Source: Methanosarcinales archaeon | Lineage (GTDB): Archaea; Halobacteriota; Syntropharchaeia; Alkanophagales; Methanospirareceae | Direction: 5' to 3' | Length of the DNA: 6,715 nucleotides | Assembly: GCA_025464425.1 (NCBI GenBank) | Contig: JAODGV010000004.1 | Span: 1 to 6,715, forward strand | In this document: one piece after another, positions 1 through 6,086 of the stretch | How the letters are laid out: every line of letters begins with the position of its first letter | Position numbering within the stretch: position 1 is the first letter of the stretch | Made by a program: the position numbers and the translations under genes | Notes under the pieces: model-generated | What the model saw: only the letters and a program-made list of their open reading frames with translations | What the model was told of the DNA's origin: nothing | Database searches by the model: none

Positions 1-2552
1 TAATCCCACCAGCTCATCACGCCATAAGCCGAAGGCGGATACCTGTAATCCTCTCTCCTGCCCGTCGTCTCGTTTAGAGCTGGCTCATCATATAATGCAT
101 AATAATCAACACCCGGGTCTGGCGTGTGTGTACGCATCCATCGCAGTGCTTCATACCAGTCTTCATCCGCACCGATACCCCTTTTTGCTGTATTTATAGC
201 GTATGAGGCGCTCAGAGGCAGGTTAGAAGTGGAAGGGAATGGGTTTGATACTGCATTCATCGGGAAGGGGAAGAATACGATGAAGATGATGAATATAACG
301 GCAAGCGTTTTCCTGAGCGGTATTTCTATATTCCTCTTCGTGCTCGATGCATGCATCCACAGTGCTAAAATCGCAACGATAACTGCCAGCGGGATGATTG
401 CACGGATGCCCACATCGCGTATGCCCACAAAGAACATGATCATTATAGCGAACACGAAGATTGTGAGGAGTACATCGTGCGAAAAGACCCCTTCACTTTT
501 TTTGACCTGTCTCTTACCTCCTTTTATCCTTTTATCCTGCCGTCGTGAGCCAGCAACTGCTTCTCTCGCACCCTCTCGTGCCATAGTGCCGATAAAGAAC
601 TCAAAAGCCTTCACAGAGAACAGCCCTGATAGTACCGCGGCATTTACCGCATAGTAATAGGCGAATCTGTTCTGTCCTATGCCCTCTATTCCAAAAGTTC
701 CCAGCCCACCTACGGTAACAAATATGATTACGCTCCAGACTAAAATCATAAGCTCTTCAGGACGATCTCTACGCAGGAGATCCACTACAAGTATGACCAT
801 TGCGAAAATAGCGATATAGAATGGCGTGGTGAACCATACCCAGGCTGTTTTTGTGTCCATTGGATGTACTTCCGCTATGGTCAATGCCGTCCCGCCCGGT
901 GTTAGCGTATTAAAAAGACCGCGAACAGTTGATGGTGAGAGGATGACAGAGATGACGAAAATAACGGCTAATGTAAGAACAGGCAACAGTAAATCTATGG
1001 AGGGTTTTAATGCGGGGTTATGCTTCACCAGCCCGGCTTTTGCTTTCCATTCATGGACTGCGCCACGCATTTTACTTAAATACCGGTACACAAGCGGGCT
1101 GGAGAAAATGATGATGCCGGCGCTCAGTGTTCCTATCTGCTGTAAGTTATAAAAGGGATACGAAGGACCGAAGAACGGGAGAATCATCATTAGAGGGATG
1201 AGGAAGAGTGGCGTGAAGGTGATACATATATAGTCTTTCTGCTCACCCCGAAGTCCCGCTATGGTATATTGCAGAATACCGAAGAGGATGAAGATGGCGA
1301 TAAAAAGGACAGCACCGACCCATACAAGGAGGTAGAAACCGAGAGCCATGCCCGCCATAATGGAATAAAACACGTAAGAATCGGGCTTTCTCCAGAGCTG
1401 AAAGACGACAAGTGCGATGAGGAACAGGACAAAAGAGAGGAATACCCACCATTCCCAGGGTATTACCTGAAACAGGAGCAGTATCGCAGCGGCATAGCAG
1501 AGGAACGTGAAGTTCCTGCCACTTATCCATTCCCTGTGTGGTGTTGCAAACCAGTCAAGGAAAGCGCCATCAGGTAGCTCATCTTTTGCTCTCTTTACCG
1601 CCAGTATGAGGAACATCACGGCTATGGTGCTGAACAGCACTTCACCAACGTGATGGTCGGTGAACCCGATTATAGAACGGGATAGGAACTGCCCGGGAAG
1701 AGTTGCGACCACCAGCGAAGCTATCAAGCCGGCATATTTGTTATACAGCTCTCTTCCAATGATATAAACCGGGAAGACGACGAGTGCGCCGAGAATTGCG
1801 GGATAATAAGCGCCTACCGCCTCCATCAGTGGTATCGTTGGCGAGCCAAGCCCGATTAGCCATGTTGCGAAGATGATTATCAGGTCGAACAGAGGTGCAA
1901 AATGTAGCCAGGAGCCAAAAGGGAAGTGGGTGTAGGCATCAAAGAAGAGTCTGCGCGGGAAGTGGTCACCAAATAATGCGTTCTCTACCAGTCGCATGTG
2001 GAATACCGCATCGTCGGATGCGAATCTGACGGTATCCTTAAATACGGTATCGTACGGCAGAACTGTTCTTATGATGAGGGCGAGCCCGAAGATAATAAAC
2101 AGGAGGTTAAAAATCGGGAGGTTTCTGATGAGTGTTTGTGGTTTTGCTTCTTTTACGAAGTGGTGCTCGTTTGATATAATAATGGGGGTGGCGGTTAAGC
2201 CCGCAGCGATGAAAGAGAGTAACGATGCCCAGTTGTATCTGATACCGAAGTAAGGGCTGAAGGCGATGATGATGGGTGAGAAAAGTATGAGCGTCTCGAG
2301 CAGGATTAGTGAAGCATAAAACGCCCGGCTCTTTCGATTCCATATCCCATATGCAATGGGTATAGCGGAAATAGCGAAGATGTCCAGGATTACCTCTGCA
2401 CTCACTCCCGGCGTTTGCGGGAATAGCGCACGAATAAGAGAAATAATGGCGACCAGAGCGAGGAGAAGCAACAGTACAGAAGCTATTTTTATACTCAGCG
2501 GCGTTACTTCTCCCGTCTTCTTATTGCCACCTTTTTCATCACTGCGATGCAT
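1..2552 (-). CDS. aglB: AglB/STT3 oligosaccharyltransferase catalytic subunit, C-terminus cut off by the window
   Basis: This membrane enzyme transfers a lipid-linked oligosaccharide to Asn in N-X-S/T sequons on the outer face of the membrane. The frame is open for 850 codons from ATG 2552 to the left edge, with no stop or frameshift. Four transmembrane segments lie at about residues 22-127, and a fifth (145-165) leads into the first external loop. Its acidic motif is FASDDAVFHMR (D180, D181). The second metal motif is GFTDHH at 296-301 (D299, H301), and a TIAE at 558-561 matches the archaeal TIXE motif. The window ends inside WWDYG: W848, W849 and D850 are seen, and codon 851 starts with TA. 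A basic cytoplasmic-looking loop (about 658-686) separates late membrane segments. I count about 20 hydrophobic segments by eye, against 13 in characterised AglB. The gene is divergent from the DUF362 gene, and the upstream TATA-like element suits a leaderless start. Family assignment is very secure; the missing part is the soluble C-terminal domain. Confidence 0.95.
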   Translation of the reverse strand, partial: MHRSDEKGGNKKTGEVTPLSIKIASVLLLLLALVAIISLIRALFPQTPGVSAEVILDIFAISAIPIAYGIWNRKSRAFYASLILLETLILFSPIIIAFSPYFGIRYNWASLLSFIAAGLTATPIIISNEHHFVKEAKPQTLIRNLPIFNLLFIIFGLALIIRTVLPYDTVFKDTVRFASDDAVFHMRLVENALFGDHFPRRLFFDAYTHFPFGSWLHFAPLFDLIIIFATWLIGLGSPTIPLMEAVGAYYPAILGALVVFPVYIIGRELYNKYAGLIASLVVATLPGQFLSRSIIGFTDHHVGEVLFSTIAVMFLILAVKRAKDELPDGAFLDWFATPHREWISGRNFTFLCYAAAILLLFQVIPWEWWVFLSFVLFLIALVVFQLWRKPDSYVFYSIMAGMALGFYLLVWVGAVLFIAIFILFGILQYTIAGLRGEQKDYICITFTPLFLIPLMMILPFFGPSYPFYNLQQIGTLSAGIIIFSSPLVYRYLSKMRGAVHEWKAKAGLVKHNPALKPSIDLLLPVLTLAVIFVISVILSPSTVRGLFNTLTPGGTALTIAEVHPMDTKTAWVWFTTPFYIAIFAMVILVVDLLRRDRPEELMILVWSVIIFVTVGGLGTFGIEGIGQNRFAYYYAVNAAVLSGLFSVKAFEFFIGTMAREGAREAVAGSRRQDKRIKGGKRQVKKSEGVFSHDVLLTIFVFAIMIMFFVGIRDVGIRAIIPLAVIVAILALWMHASSTKRNIEIPLRKTLAVIFIIFIVFFPFPMNAVSNPFPSTSNLPLSASYAINTAKRGIGADEDWYEALRWMRTHTPDPGVDYYALYDEPALNETTGRREDYRYPPSAYGVMSWWD

Positions 2553-2572
2553 CTCTCTATTACATACCCTTT

Positions 2573-2580
2573 TACATAAA
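2573..2580 (-). promoter_or_regulatory. aglB: Putative TATA box for aglB (leaderless)
   Basis: On the minus strand this reads tttatgta inside ttttatgtaaaa. It is centred about 25 bases before the aglB ATG at 2552, the spacing expected if transcription starts at or next to the start codon. No Shine-Dalgarno sequence stands out before that ATG (only gagag), which also fits a leaderless mRNA. The match to the archaeal TATA consensus is imperfect. The palindromic TATA at 2608-2619 is the alternative and would give a leader of about 35 bases. Confidence 0.4.
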
Positions 2581-2607
2581 AAGTGCTTTTGCTTTTATGT
2601 TAATCTG

Positions 2608-2619
2608 GATTTATAAATC
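2608..2619 (+). promoter_or_regulatory. Palindromic TATA box between divergent genes
   Basis: The sequence gatttataaatc is a perfect 12-base palindrome with a strong archaeal TATA core (tttataaa). Its centre lies about 37 bases before the DUF362 gene's ATG at 2651, so it would start a transcript with a leader of roughly 10 bases. Because it is symmetric it could also be used toward aglB. Direction of use is inferred from spacing only. Confidence 0.55.
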
Positions 2620-2650
2620 GTTAGAGTTAAATGCTGGTTTAAGTTAGAGG

Positions 2651-3640
2651 ATGAGCGAGGTATTCTTTATAAGAGCGGCGGATATTGGAGCGGAGAACAA
2701 GCTTGAGTCACTGCTTGAGCATGCAGGAGTTGACTGTCTGAGTGGTGTTGTGGCATTGAAGATGCACATGGGCGAACTGAACAACAAAACATATATAAAG
2801 CCGGAGCTGGTGAAGCCGATAGTGGAAGTGGTGAAGAAACACGGTGGGAAACCGTTTGTGACCGATACCACCACCATATATAAGGAGAAGCGGTACACCG
2901 CAATGGACTATTACGAGACAGCTTTTGCGCATGGTTTCCTGCCTTCGTTCCTTGGCTGCCCTGTACTCATTGCCGATGGACTGAGAGATGATGGTGTGGG
3001 AGTGAGCGAGCATGTGGAGATAGCGAAGTACATATACGAGAGCGATTCGATGCTTGTTATCTCACATGCCACGGGTCATGGCGCTTCCTCTTTCGGGGGT
3101 GCGATAAAGAATGTAGCGATGGGCTGTGTAACAAAGAATACGAAGAAGTACATGCATGAAGTGACGAGACCGGTATTGAACCATGATTTATGCACGGGTT
3201 GCAATAAGTGTCGGGAGGTATGCAAGCATGATGCGATAGGAGAAACTTACATGATCAATTTTGATAACTGCATAGGTTGCGGTGCATGTATCGAGGCATG
3301 CGAGTCTGGCGCACTGAGTTCGCCACCTGATATGTCATACGAATTGCAGAAGCGACTTGCGGAAGTAGCCAGCACAGTGATTCATGGACTACCGTACACA
3401 GACCTGCTGTATCTCAATTTCCTGATAAATATCACCCCGTTCTGTGATTGTGCGGAATTTGCACCCGAGTATCTGTGCCCGGATATAGGTGTTCTGGCAT
3501 CTAAGGACATAGTGGCGGTGGATATGGCGACCATAGAGCTGATAAAGGTAGAGAAATTCAAAGAAGACCCGGCGATCCAGGTGCGAGAAGCGCAGAGGCT
3601 GGGTCTGGGCGAGCGAGATTATGAGCTCATCGAGCTATAA
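2651..3640 (+). CDS. DUF362 domain protein with two [4Fe-4S] ferredoxin motifs
   Basis: This 329-residue protein is probably cytoplasmic, with no signal peptide or membrane segment. The DUF362-type fold flanks an inserted ferredoxin domain. Typical family stretches include VALKMHMGE (about 34-42), a VTDTTTIY segment (70-77) and FGGAIKNVAMG (148-158). The ferredoxin part has two CxxCxxCxxxC motifs, C181/C184/C187/C191 and C207/C210/C213/C217, which should hold two [4Fe-4S] clusters for electron transfer. The cluster-typical prolines after the last Cys are missing (CKHD, CESG). After it comes a short Cys-rich patch (C265, C267, C276). No biochemical role is established for DUF362, so none is assigned. 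It is divergent from aglB and separated by 73 bases from the sugar-nucleotide genes, so it may be an independent unit. GAGG directly abuts the ATG, too close for a normal ribosome binding site, so a short or absent leader is likely. Confidence 0.9.
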   Translation: MSEVFFIRAADIGAENKLESLLEHAGVDCLSGVVALKMHMGELNNKTYIKPELVKPIVEVVKKHGGKPFVTDTTTIYKEKRYTAMDYYETAFAHGFLPSFLGCPVLIADGLRDDGVGVSEHVEIAKYIYESDSMLVISHATGHGASSFGGAIKNVAMGCVTKNTKKYMHEVTRPVLNHDLCTGCNKCREVCKHDAIGETYMINFDNCIGCGACIEACESGALSSPPDMSYELQKRLAEVASTVIHGLPYTDLLYLNFLINITPFCDCAEFAPEYLCPDIGVLASKDIVAVDMATIELIKVEKFKEDPAIQVREAQRLGLGERDYELIEL

Positions 3641-3700
3641 GATGCTCTTCCGCTCCATACACTTTGCTGTGATGAGGGAGTATAGAGTGGGGGGCGGGGA

Positions 3701-3713
3701 ATTTATTTAAATA
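3701..3713 (+). promoter_or_regulatory. Putative TATA box for the sugar-nucleotide operon
   Basis: The AT-rich run atttatttaaata follows a G-rich stretch directly. Its centre is about 30 bases before the ATG at 3738, so transcription would begin near that codon and downstream of the ATG at 3714. This spacing is one reason for choosing the 3738 start of the dehydrogenase. No other TATA-like sequence lies in the 73-base gap. Confidence 0.5.
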
Positions 3714-3727
3714 ATGAAGGTTAAAAA

Positions 3728-3733
3728 GAAGGA
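3728..3733 (+). promoter_or_regulatory. Ribosome binding site deciding the dehydrogenase start
   Basis: gaagga lies four bases before ATG 3738 and resembles a Shine-Dalgarno site. The alternative ATG at 3714 is preceded by the AT-rich TATA-like run and has no such site. The spacing is short, so this is supportive rather than decisive. Confidence 0.45.
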
Positions 3734-3737
3734 CGAG

Positions 3738-4598
3738 ATGAAAAGAATAAGCATAATAGGTTCAGGCTGGGTAGGCACGGCGATCGGTAAGGGGCTTGCG
3801 GAACTCGGTAATGAAGTGATTTTTCATGACATCGTGGACAAGAACCTGCCAAATTTCACAAGAGATATAGATTATGCGATAGAGAAGACCGACATCTCGT
3901 TCATCTGCGTTCCAACGCCGACGACGAACGATGGGATTGATCTGAGCTATGTAAGGGATGCATCGAGAGCGATAGGGGATGCACTGGCGAAAAAAGAAGG
4001 CTACCATCTTGTAGTGGTGAAAAGCACAGTGGTTCCGGGGACAACAGAGGAAGAAGTAATACCGATACTGGAGGATCGTTCAGGCAAGAGAGCGGGGAGT
4101 GGAATAGGGGTTTGCATGAATCCCGAATTTCTGACGGAGATAGAGAGCACATGGACTGAAGAAAATAACTACAAAAAGGATTTCTTCACAGAGGACAGGA
4201 TTGTTATCGGCGAATACGACAGAGAATCGGGCGATATTTTAGAAGAGCTTTACAAACCGCTGGATAAAGCCATATTCAGAACGGATTTGAAGACAGCGGA
4301 GTTGATAAAATACGCATCTAACTGCATACTCGCCACGAAAATATCCTACTGGAACGAGATATATCTTATTTGCAAAGAACTCGGCATTAATTCTCAAGTC
4401 GTTGCGGATATCGTTGGTCTTGACCCGCGGATAGGTAAATATGGAACGGTGCATGGTAAGGCATTTGGGGGTAAATGTCTGCCGAAGGATTTGAAGGCTT
4501 TCATTGCATTTGCGAGGAAGTACCGTGAGCCGAAGTTGCTGAGGGCGGTGGATGAAATAAACGAGGAGATGCGTGAGAGATATGGTGTGAGGGAATGA
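3738..4598 (+). CDS. Short nucleotide-sugar dehydrogenase, UDP-glucose 6-dehydrogenase type, lacking the C-terminal domain
   Basis: The protein is 286 residues from this start (294 from ATG 3714). Family members oxidise UDP-glucose to UDP-glucuronate with two NAD+; substrate here is inferred from the galU neighbour. The N-terminal Rossmann domain has GSGWVG (8-13), VPTP (58-61), KSTVVPGTT (95-103) and NPEFLTE (128-134). The central dimerisation domain carries K191 and N195 (IKYASN), then GGKCLPKD with the nucleophile C247 and D251. The chain stops about 40 residues later. Usual enzymes are about 400-450 residues and end in a third UDP-binding domain, which is absent. The TGA is followed one base later by galU, so no eroded third domain is hidden here. 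Start 3738 gives the family-typical MKRISIIGSGWVG beginning and fits the TATA spacing and gaagga site. It could instead be a GDP-mannose or UDP-ManNAc type enzyme. Confidence 0.88.
   Translation: MKRISIIGSGWVGTAIGKGLAELGNEVIFHDIVDKNLPNFTRDIDYAIEKTDISFICVPTPTTNDGIDLSYVRDASRAIGDALAKKEGYHLVVVKSTVVPGTTEEEVIPILEDRSGKRAGSGIGVCMNPEFLTEIESTWTEENNYKKDFFTEDRIVIGEYDRESGDILEELYKPLDKAIFRTDLKTAELIKYASNCILATKISYWNEIYLICKELGINSQVVADIVGLDPRIGKYGTVHGKAFGGKCLPKDLKAFIAFARKYREPKLLRAVDEINEEMRERYGVRE
4589..4593 (+). promoter_or_regulatory. galU: Ribosome binding site of galU inside the upstream gene
   Basis: gaggg, six bases before ATG 4600, lies within the last codons of the dehydrogenase. With only one base between the stop and the next start, it implies translation of galU from the same mRNA, probably coupled. 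Confidence 0.6.
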
Positions 4599-4599
4599 T

Positions 4600-5418
4600 A
4601 TGATAAGGAAAGCGGTAATACCTGCGGCGGGATTGGGCACGCGGTTTTTACCGGCGACGAAGGCGCAGCCGAAGGAGATGCTGCCCGTGGTGGACAAGCC
4701 GGTCATACAGTATGTGGTGGAGGAAGCGGTAGCCTCGGGGATAGAGGATATACTGATCATAACGGGTAAAGGTAAGAGGGCGATAGAGGACCATTTCGGT
4801 AAGAGCGAGCTGGAGAACGAGTTTTTAAATGATATAGACGAAATGATGCGGCATGTAAACCTACTTTACACGAGGCAGCGAGAGCCGCGCGGGCTGGGCG
4901 ATGCGGTTTACTATGCGAAGAGTTTTGCAGGCGATGAGCCGTTCGCTCTGCTTCTGGGTGATACGATAACCATTCCGGAATGCACTGCGGAATTGATAAA
5001 GAAATACGAGGAATTTAAGACAACCATTATCGCGGTTGAGGAAGTACCGGAGGAGCGGATAAGCAGTTATGGAGTGATAAAGGGCAAAGAAATAGAGGGC
5101 GATATTTACCTCATTGAGGATTTAGTAGAGAAGCCGTCGGCAGAGGATGCACCTTCCAATTTGGGTATCTTAGGGCGGTATATTCTGACGCCCGCGATAT
5201 TTGAAGCGATAGAGCGAACGCCACCGGGCAAGGGGAACGAGATTCAGCTCACGGATGCGTTACGACTCGTGCGAGAGAAGATATATGGTTATGTTTATCG
5301 TGGGCGGAGATACGACATAGGTAACAAACTCGACTGGCTGAAATCGAATATTGAACTCTCCTTAGCGGATGAGAGGTTCAACAACGAGCTCAAGGAATTT
5401 TTGCAGTCGCTTATATAA
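4600..5418 (+). CDS. galU: UTP--glucose-1-phosphate uridylyltransferase
   Basis: This cytoplasmic enzyme joins UTP and glucose-1-phosphate to give UDP-glucose and pyrophosphate. The 272-residue length is close to the family's usual 270-300. The nucleotide-binding signature GLGTRFLP is at 11-18, followed by K25 in PKEMLP and a VDKPVIQYVVEEA stretch at 31-43. Further family marks are GLGDAV (98-103), the metal-binding GD at 120-121, VEKP (176-179), a GRYIL segment at 192-196, GKGNEIQLTDAL (210-221) and YDIGNKLDWLKSN near 238-250. All key regions are intact. It follows the dehydrogenase by one base, so the two are co-transcribed, and its product is the expected substrate of that enzyme. Some archaeal members of this family use dTTP/glucose or GlcNAc-1-phosphate; the sequence looks most like true GalU, but substrate is inferred from family. 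Its stop codon overlaps a TATA-like sequence for the next genes. Confidence 0.95.
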   Translation: MIRKAVIPAAGLGTRFLPATKAQPKEMLPVVDKPVIQYVVEEAVASGIEDILIITGKGKRAIEDHFGKSELENEFLNDIDEMMRHVNLLYTRQREPRGLGDAVYYAKSFAGDEPFALLLGDTITIPECTAELIKKYEEFKTTIIAVEEVPEERISSYGVIKGKEIEGDIYLIEDLVEKPSAEDAPSNLGILGRYILTPAIFEAIERTPPGKGNEIQLTDALRLVREKIYGYVYRGRRYDIGNKLDWLKSNIELSLADERFNNELKEFLQSLI

Positions 5419-5420
5419 AA
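5411..5420 (+). promoter_or_regulatory. TATA-like element overlapping the galU stop
   Basis: ttatataaaa is a good archaeal TATA match, placed across the galU stop codon. It would start transcription near 5440, just upstream of the ATG at 5461 and its ribosome binding site. This suggests the small-protein/TumE pair can be expressed on its own, as expected for a toxin-antitoxin module, as well as by read-through from galU. It could be chance, since the stretch is AT-rich. Confidence 0.4.
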
Positions 5421-5450
5421 TGAAGATAAATAGTAAATGACAGCCATGAA

Positions 5451-5457
5451 GAGGGAG
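5451..5457 (+). promoter_or_regulatory. Ribosome binding site favouring the 5461 start
   Basis: gagggag ends three bases before ATG 5461, with the gaggg core five bases away. The two earlier in-frame ATGs (5437, 5446) have no purine-rich site before them. This is why the small gene is annotated from 5461. Confidence 0.5.
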
Positions 5458-5460
5458 TTG

Positions 5461-5682
5461 ATGCCTATAATAATCATGAAGGAGATAATAGACCAGAAGA
5501 GCGAACTCGAGCGGATACTATCGAAATACAAGGTGAAAGAGCCGGAGGGGATAGAGAAGGGGATAGAAAAGGGTGATATACCGGAGCACCCATCTTACGA
5601 GGATTTCTTATCAGCTTTAGCATTGAGGAGCAATATAGAAGAGCTGAAAAAGCTGGTGCAGGATTTGATAGGGGAGATTTGA
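5461..5682 (+). CDS. Small charged protein, probable antitoxin partner of the TumE-like protein
   Basis: The protein has 73 residues from ATG 5461 (81 if translation starts at 5437). It is hydrophilic and highly charged, with no membrane segment. An N-terminal helix-forming region (MKEIIDQKSELERILSKY) has heptad-like hydrophobics and could form a coiled coil. Next comes a short repeat (EGIEKGIEKGD) coded by two near-identical 12-base units, then HPSYEDFLSALALR and a final helix rich in Leu, Ile and Lys. Its stop overlaps the start of the TumE-like gene (TGATG), the usual arrangement for an antitoxin encoded before its toxin. Identification as the TumA-type antitoxin rests mainly on this context, on size and on the C-terminal style; I do not recognise a definite DNA-binding domain. 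It may have its own promoter within the galU stop. Confidence 0.7.
   Translation: MPIIIMKEIIDQKSELERILSKYKVKEPEGIEKGIEKGDIPEHPSYEDFLSALALRSNIEELKKLVQDLIGEI
5547..5570 (+). repeat. Two tandem 12-base units inside the small gene
   Basis: ggggatagagaa (5547-5558) is followed directly by ggggatagaaaa (5559-5570), with one difference. Because the unit is a multiple of three, the frame is kept and it encodes two copies of a G-I-E-K unit. It looks like a recent in-frame duplication in the linker between the helical parts. Confidence 0.7.
5671..5676 (+). promoter_or_regulatory. Ribosome binding site of the TumE-like gene
   Basis: ggggag lies five bases before ATG 5682, inside the last codons of the upstream gene. 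Together with the overlapping TGATG it indicates coupled translation and supports ATG 5682 over the TTG at 5679. Confidence 0.6.
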
Positions 5683-6035
5683 TGTTCCACAGGTATCTAT
5701 CGTTTTTAAAGGTGGCAAGAGATGAATTCTCAGATATAGTGGTAGATGTAGAACTTCATGCTGATAGGGTGAGGTTAATTTTAATTGATAGCTCCTGTAT
5801 TGATGTGAGGTATCCAGTAGAGGATAAGTTCTCATTTCACTGGCAAAGGGACGATAAGATATACAGAATTGATACAGCACCGCATCACAAAGGCATCAGG
5901 AGTTTTCCGAGACATATTCACTTCGGCTCAGAAGGTAATGTCATTGAGGATCATGTATTAGAGGAAAATGTTTCACCGGAAGAAAATTTCAGGAGGTTTA
6001 TGGAATGGGTAAGAGGGCTTCTCAGGAGGGAATGA
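5682..6035 (+). CDS. TumE-family (DUF6516) protein, probable toxin of a toxin-antitoxin pair
   Basis: This 117-residue protein has the features of the TumE toxin family. A beta-rich N-terminal half (about 15-50) is followed by FSFHWQ (50-55), DTAPHH (64-69) and FPRHIHFG (75-82), where conserved His, Trp and Asp residues cluster. It ends in a basic amphipathic helix (MEWVRGLLRRE). The toxic activity of the family was not something I could deduce from the sequence; the conserved His residues suggest a catalytic or metal-binding site, which is inference. ATG 5682 was chosen because its A is shared with the upstream TGA and a ggggag site lies before it; a TTG at 5679 would add one residue. It is more AT-rich than galU: a hand count gives about 38% G+C for 5701-5880 against 58% for 4621-4800. 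This is consistent with transfer into the sugar operon, although galU's 3' end is also lower. Confidence 0.82.
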   Translation: MFHRYLSFLKVARDEFSDIVVDVELHADRVRLILIDSSCIDVRYPVEDKFSFHWQRDDKIYRIDTAPHHKGIRSFPRHIHFGSEGNVIEDHVLEENVSPEENFRRFMEWVRGLLRRE

Positions 6036-6086
6036 ACAAATCTTTCTCCTCAGATGTGTCAGGGGGGTTAAAATTAATAACTGAAC

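Noticed and set aside
124..1577. Plus-strand open frames at 124-654, 826-1152 and 1269-1577
   Set aside because: They lie opposite the continuous aglB frame, which carries several conserved motifs. Their translations show no recognisable domain.
1996..2616. Open frames on both strands at 1996-2253, 2107-2343 and 2356-2616
   Set aside because: All overlap the N-terminal part of aglB in other frames. None has a ribosome binding site or family features that beat the aglB reading, which is uninterrupted here.
3676..3699. G-quadruplex from the G runs
   Set aside because: There are only three separated runs, one needing a ten-base loop and another needing to split a six-G run without a spacer. 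The four-run pattern is not met well enough.
3641..3700. Terminator after the DUF362 gene
   Set aside because: No convincing stem-loop and no T-rich tract on the plus strand was seen in the gap.
4561..4620. Frameshift that would explain the missing C-terminal domain of the dehydrogenase
   Set aside because: The next bases belong to an intact galU from its first residue, with a binding site before it. No leftover third-domain sequence can fit.
4239..4760. Minus-strand frame of 173 codons
   Set aside because: It is antisense to the end of the dehydrogenase and the start of galU, both of which are clearly identified.
6036..6086. Promoter for the epimerase at ttaaaattaataa (6068-6080)
   Set aside because: It is TATA-like but sits only about 13 bases before ATG 6087, so transcription would begin inside the coding region. 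Read-through from upstream is more likely.
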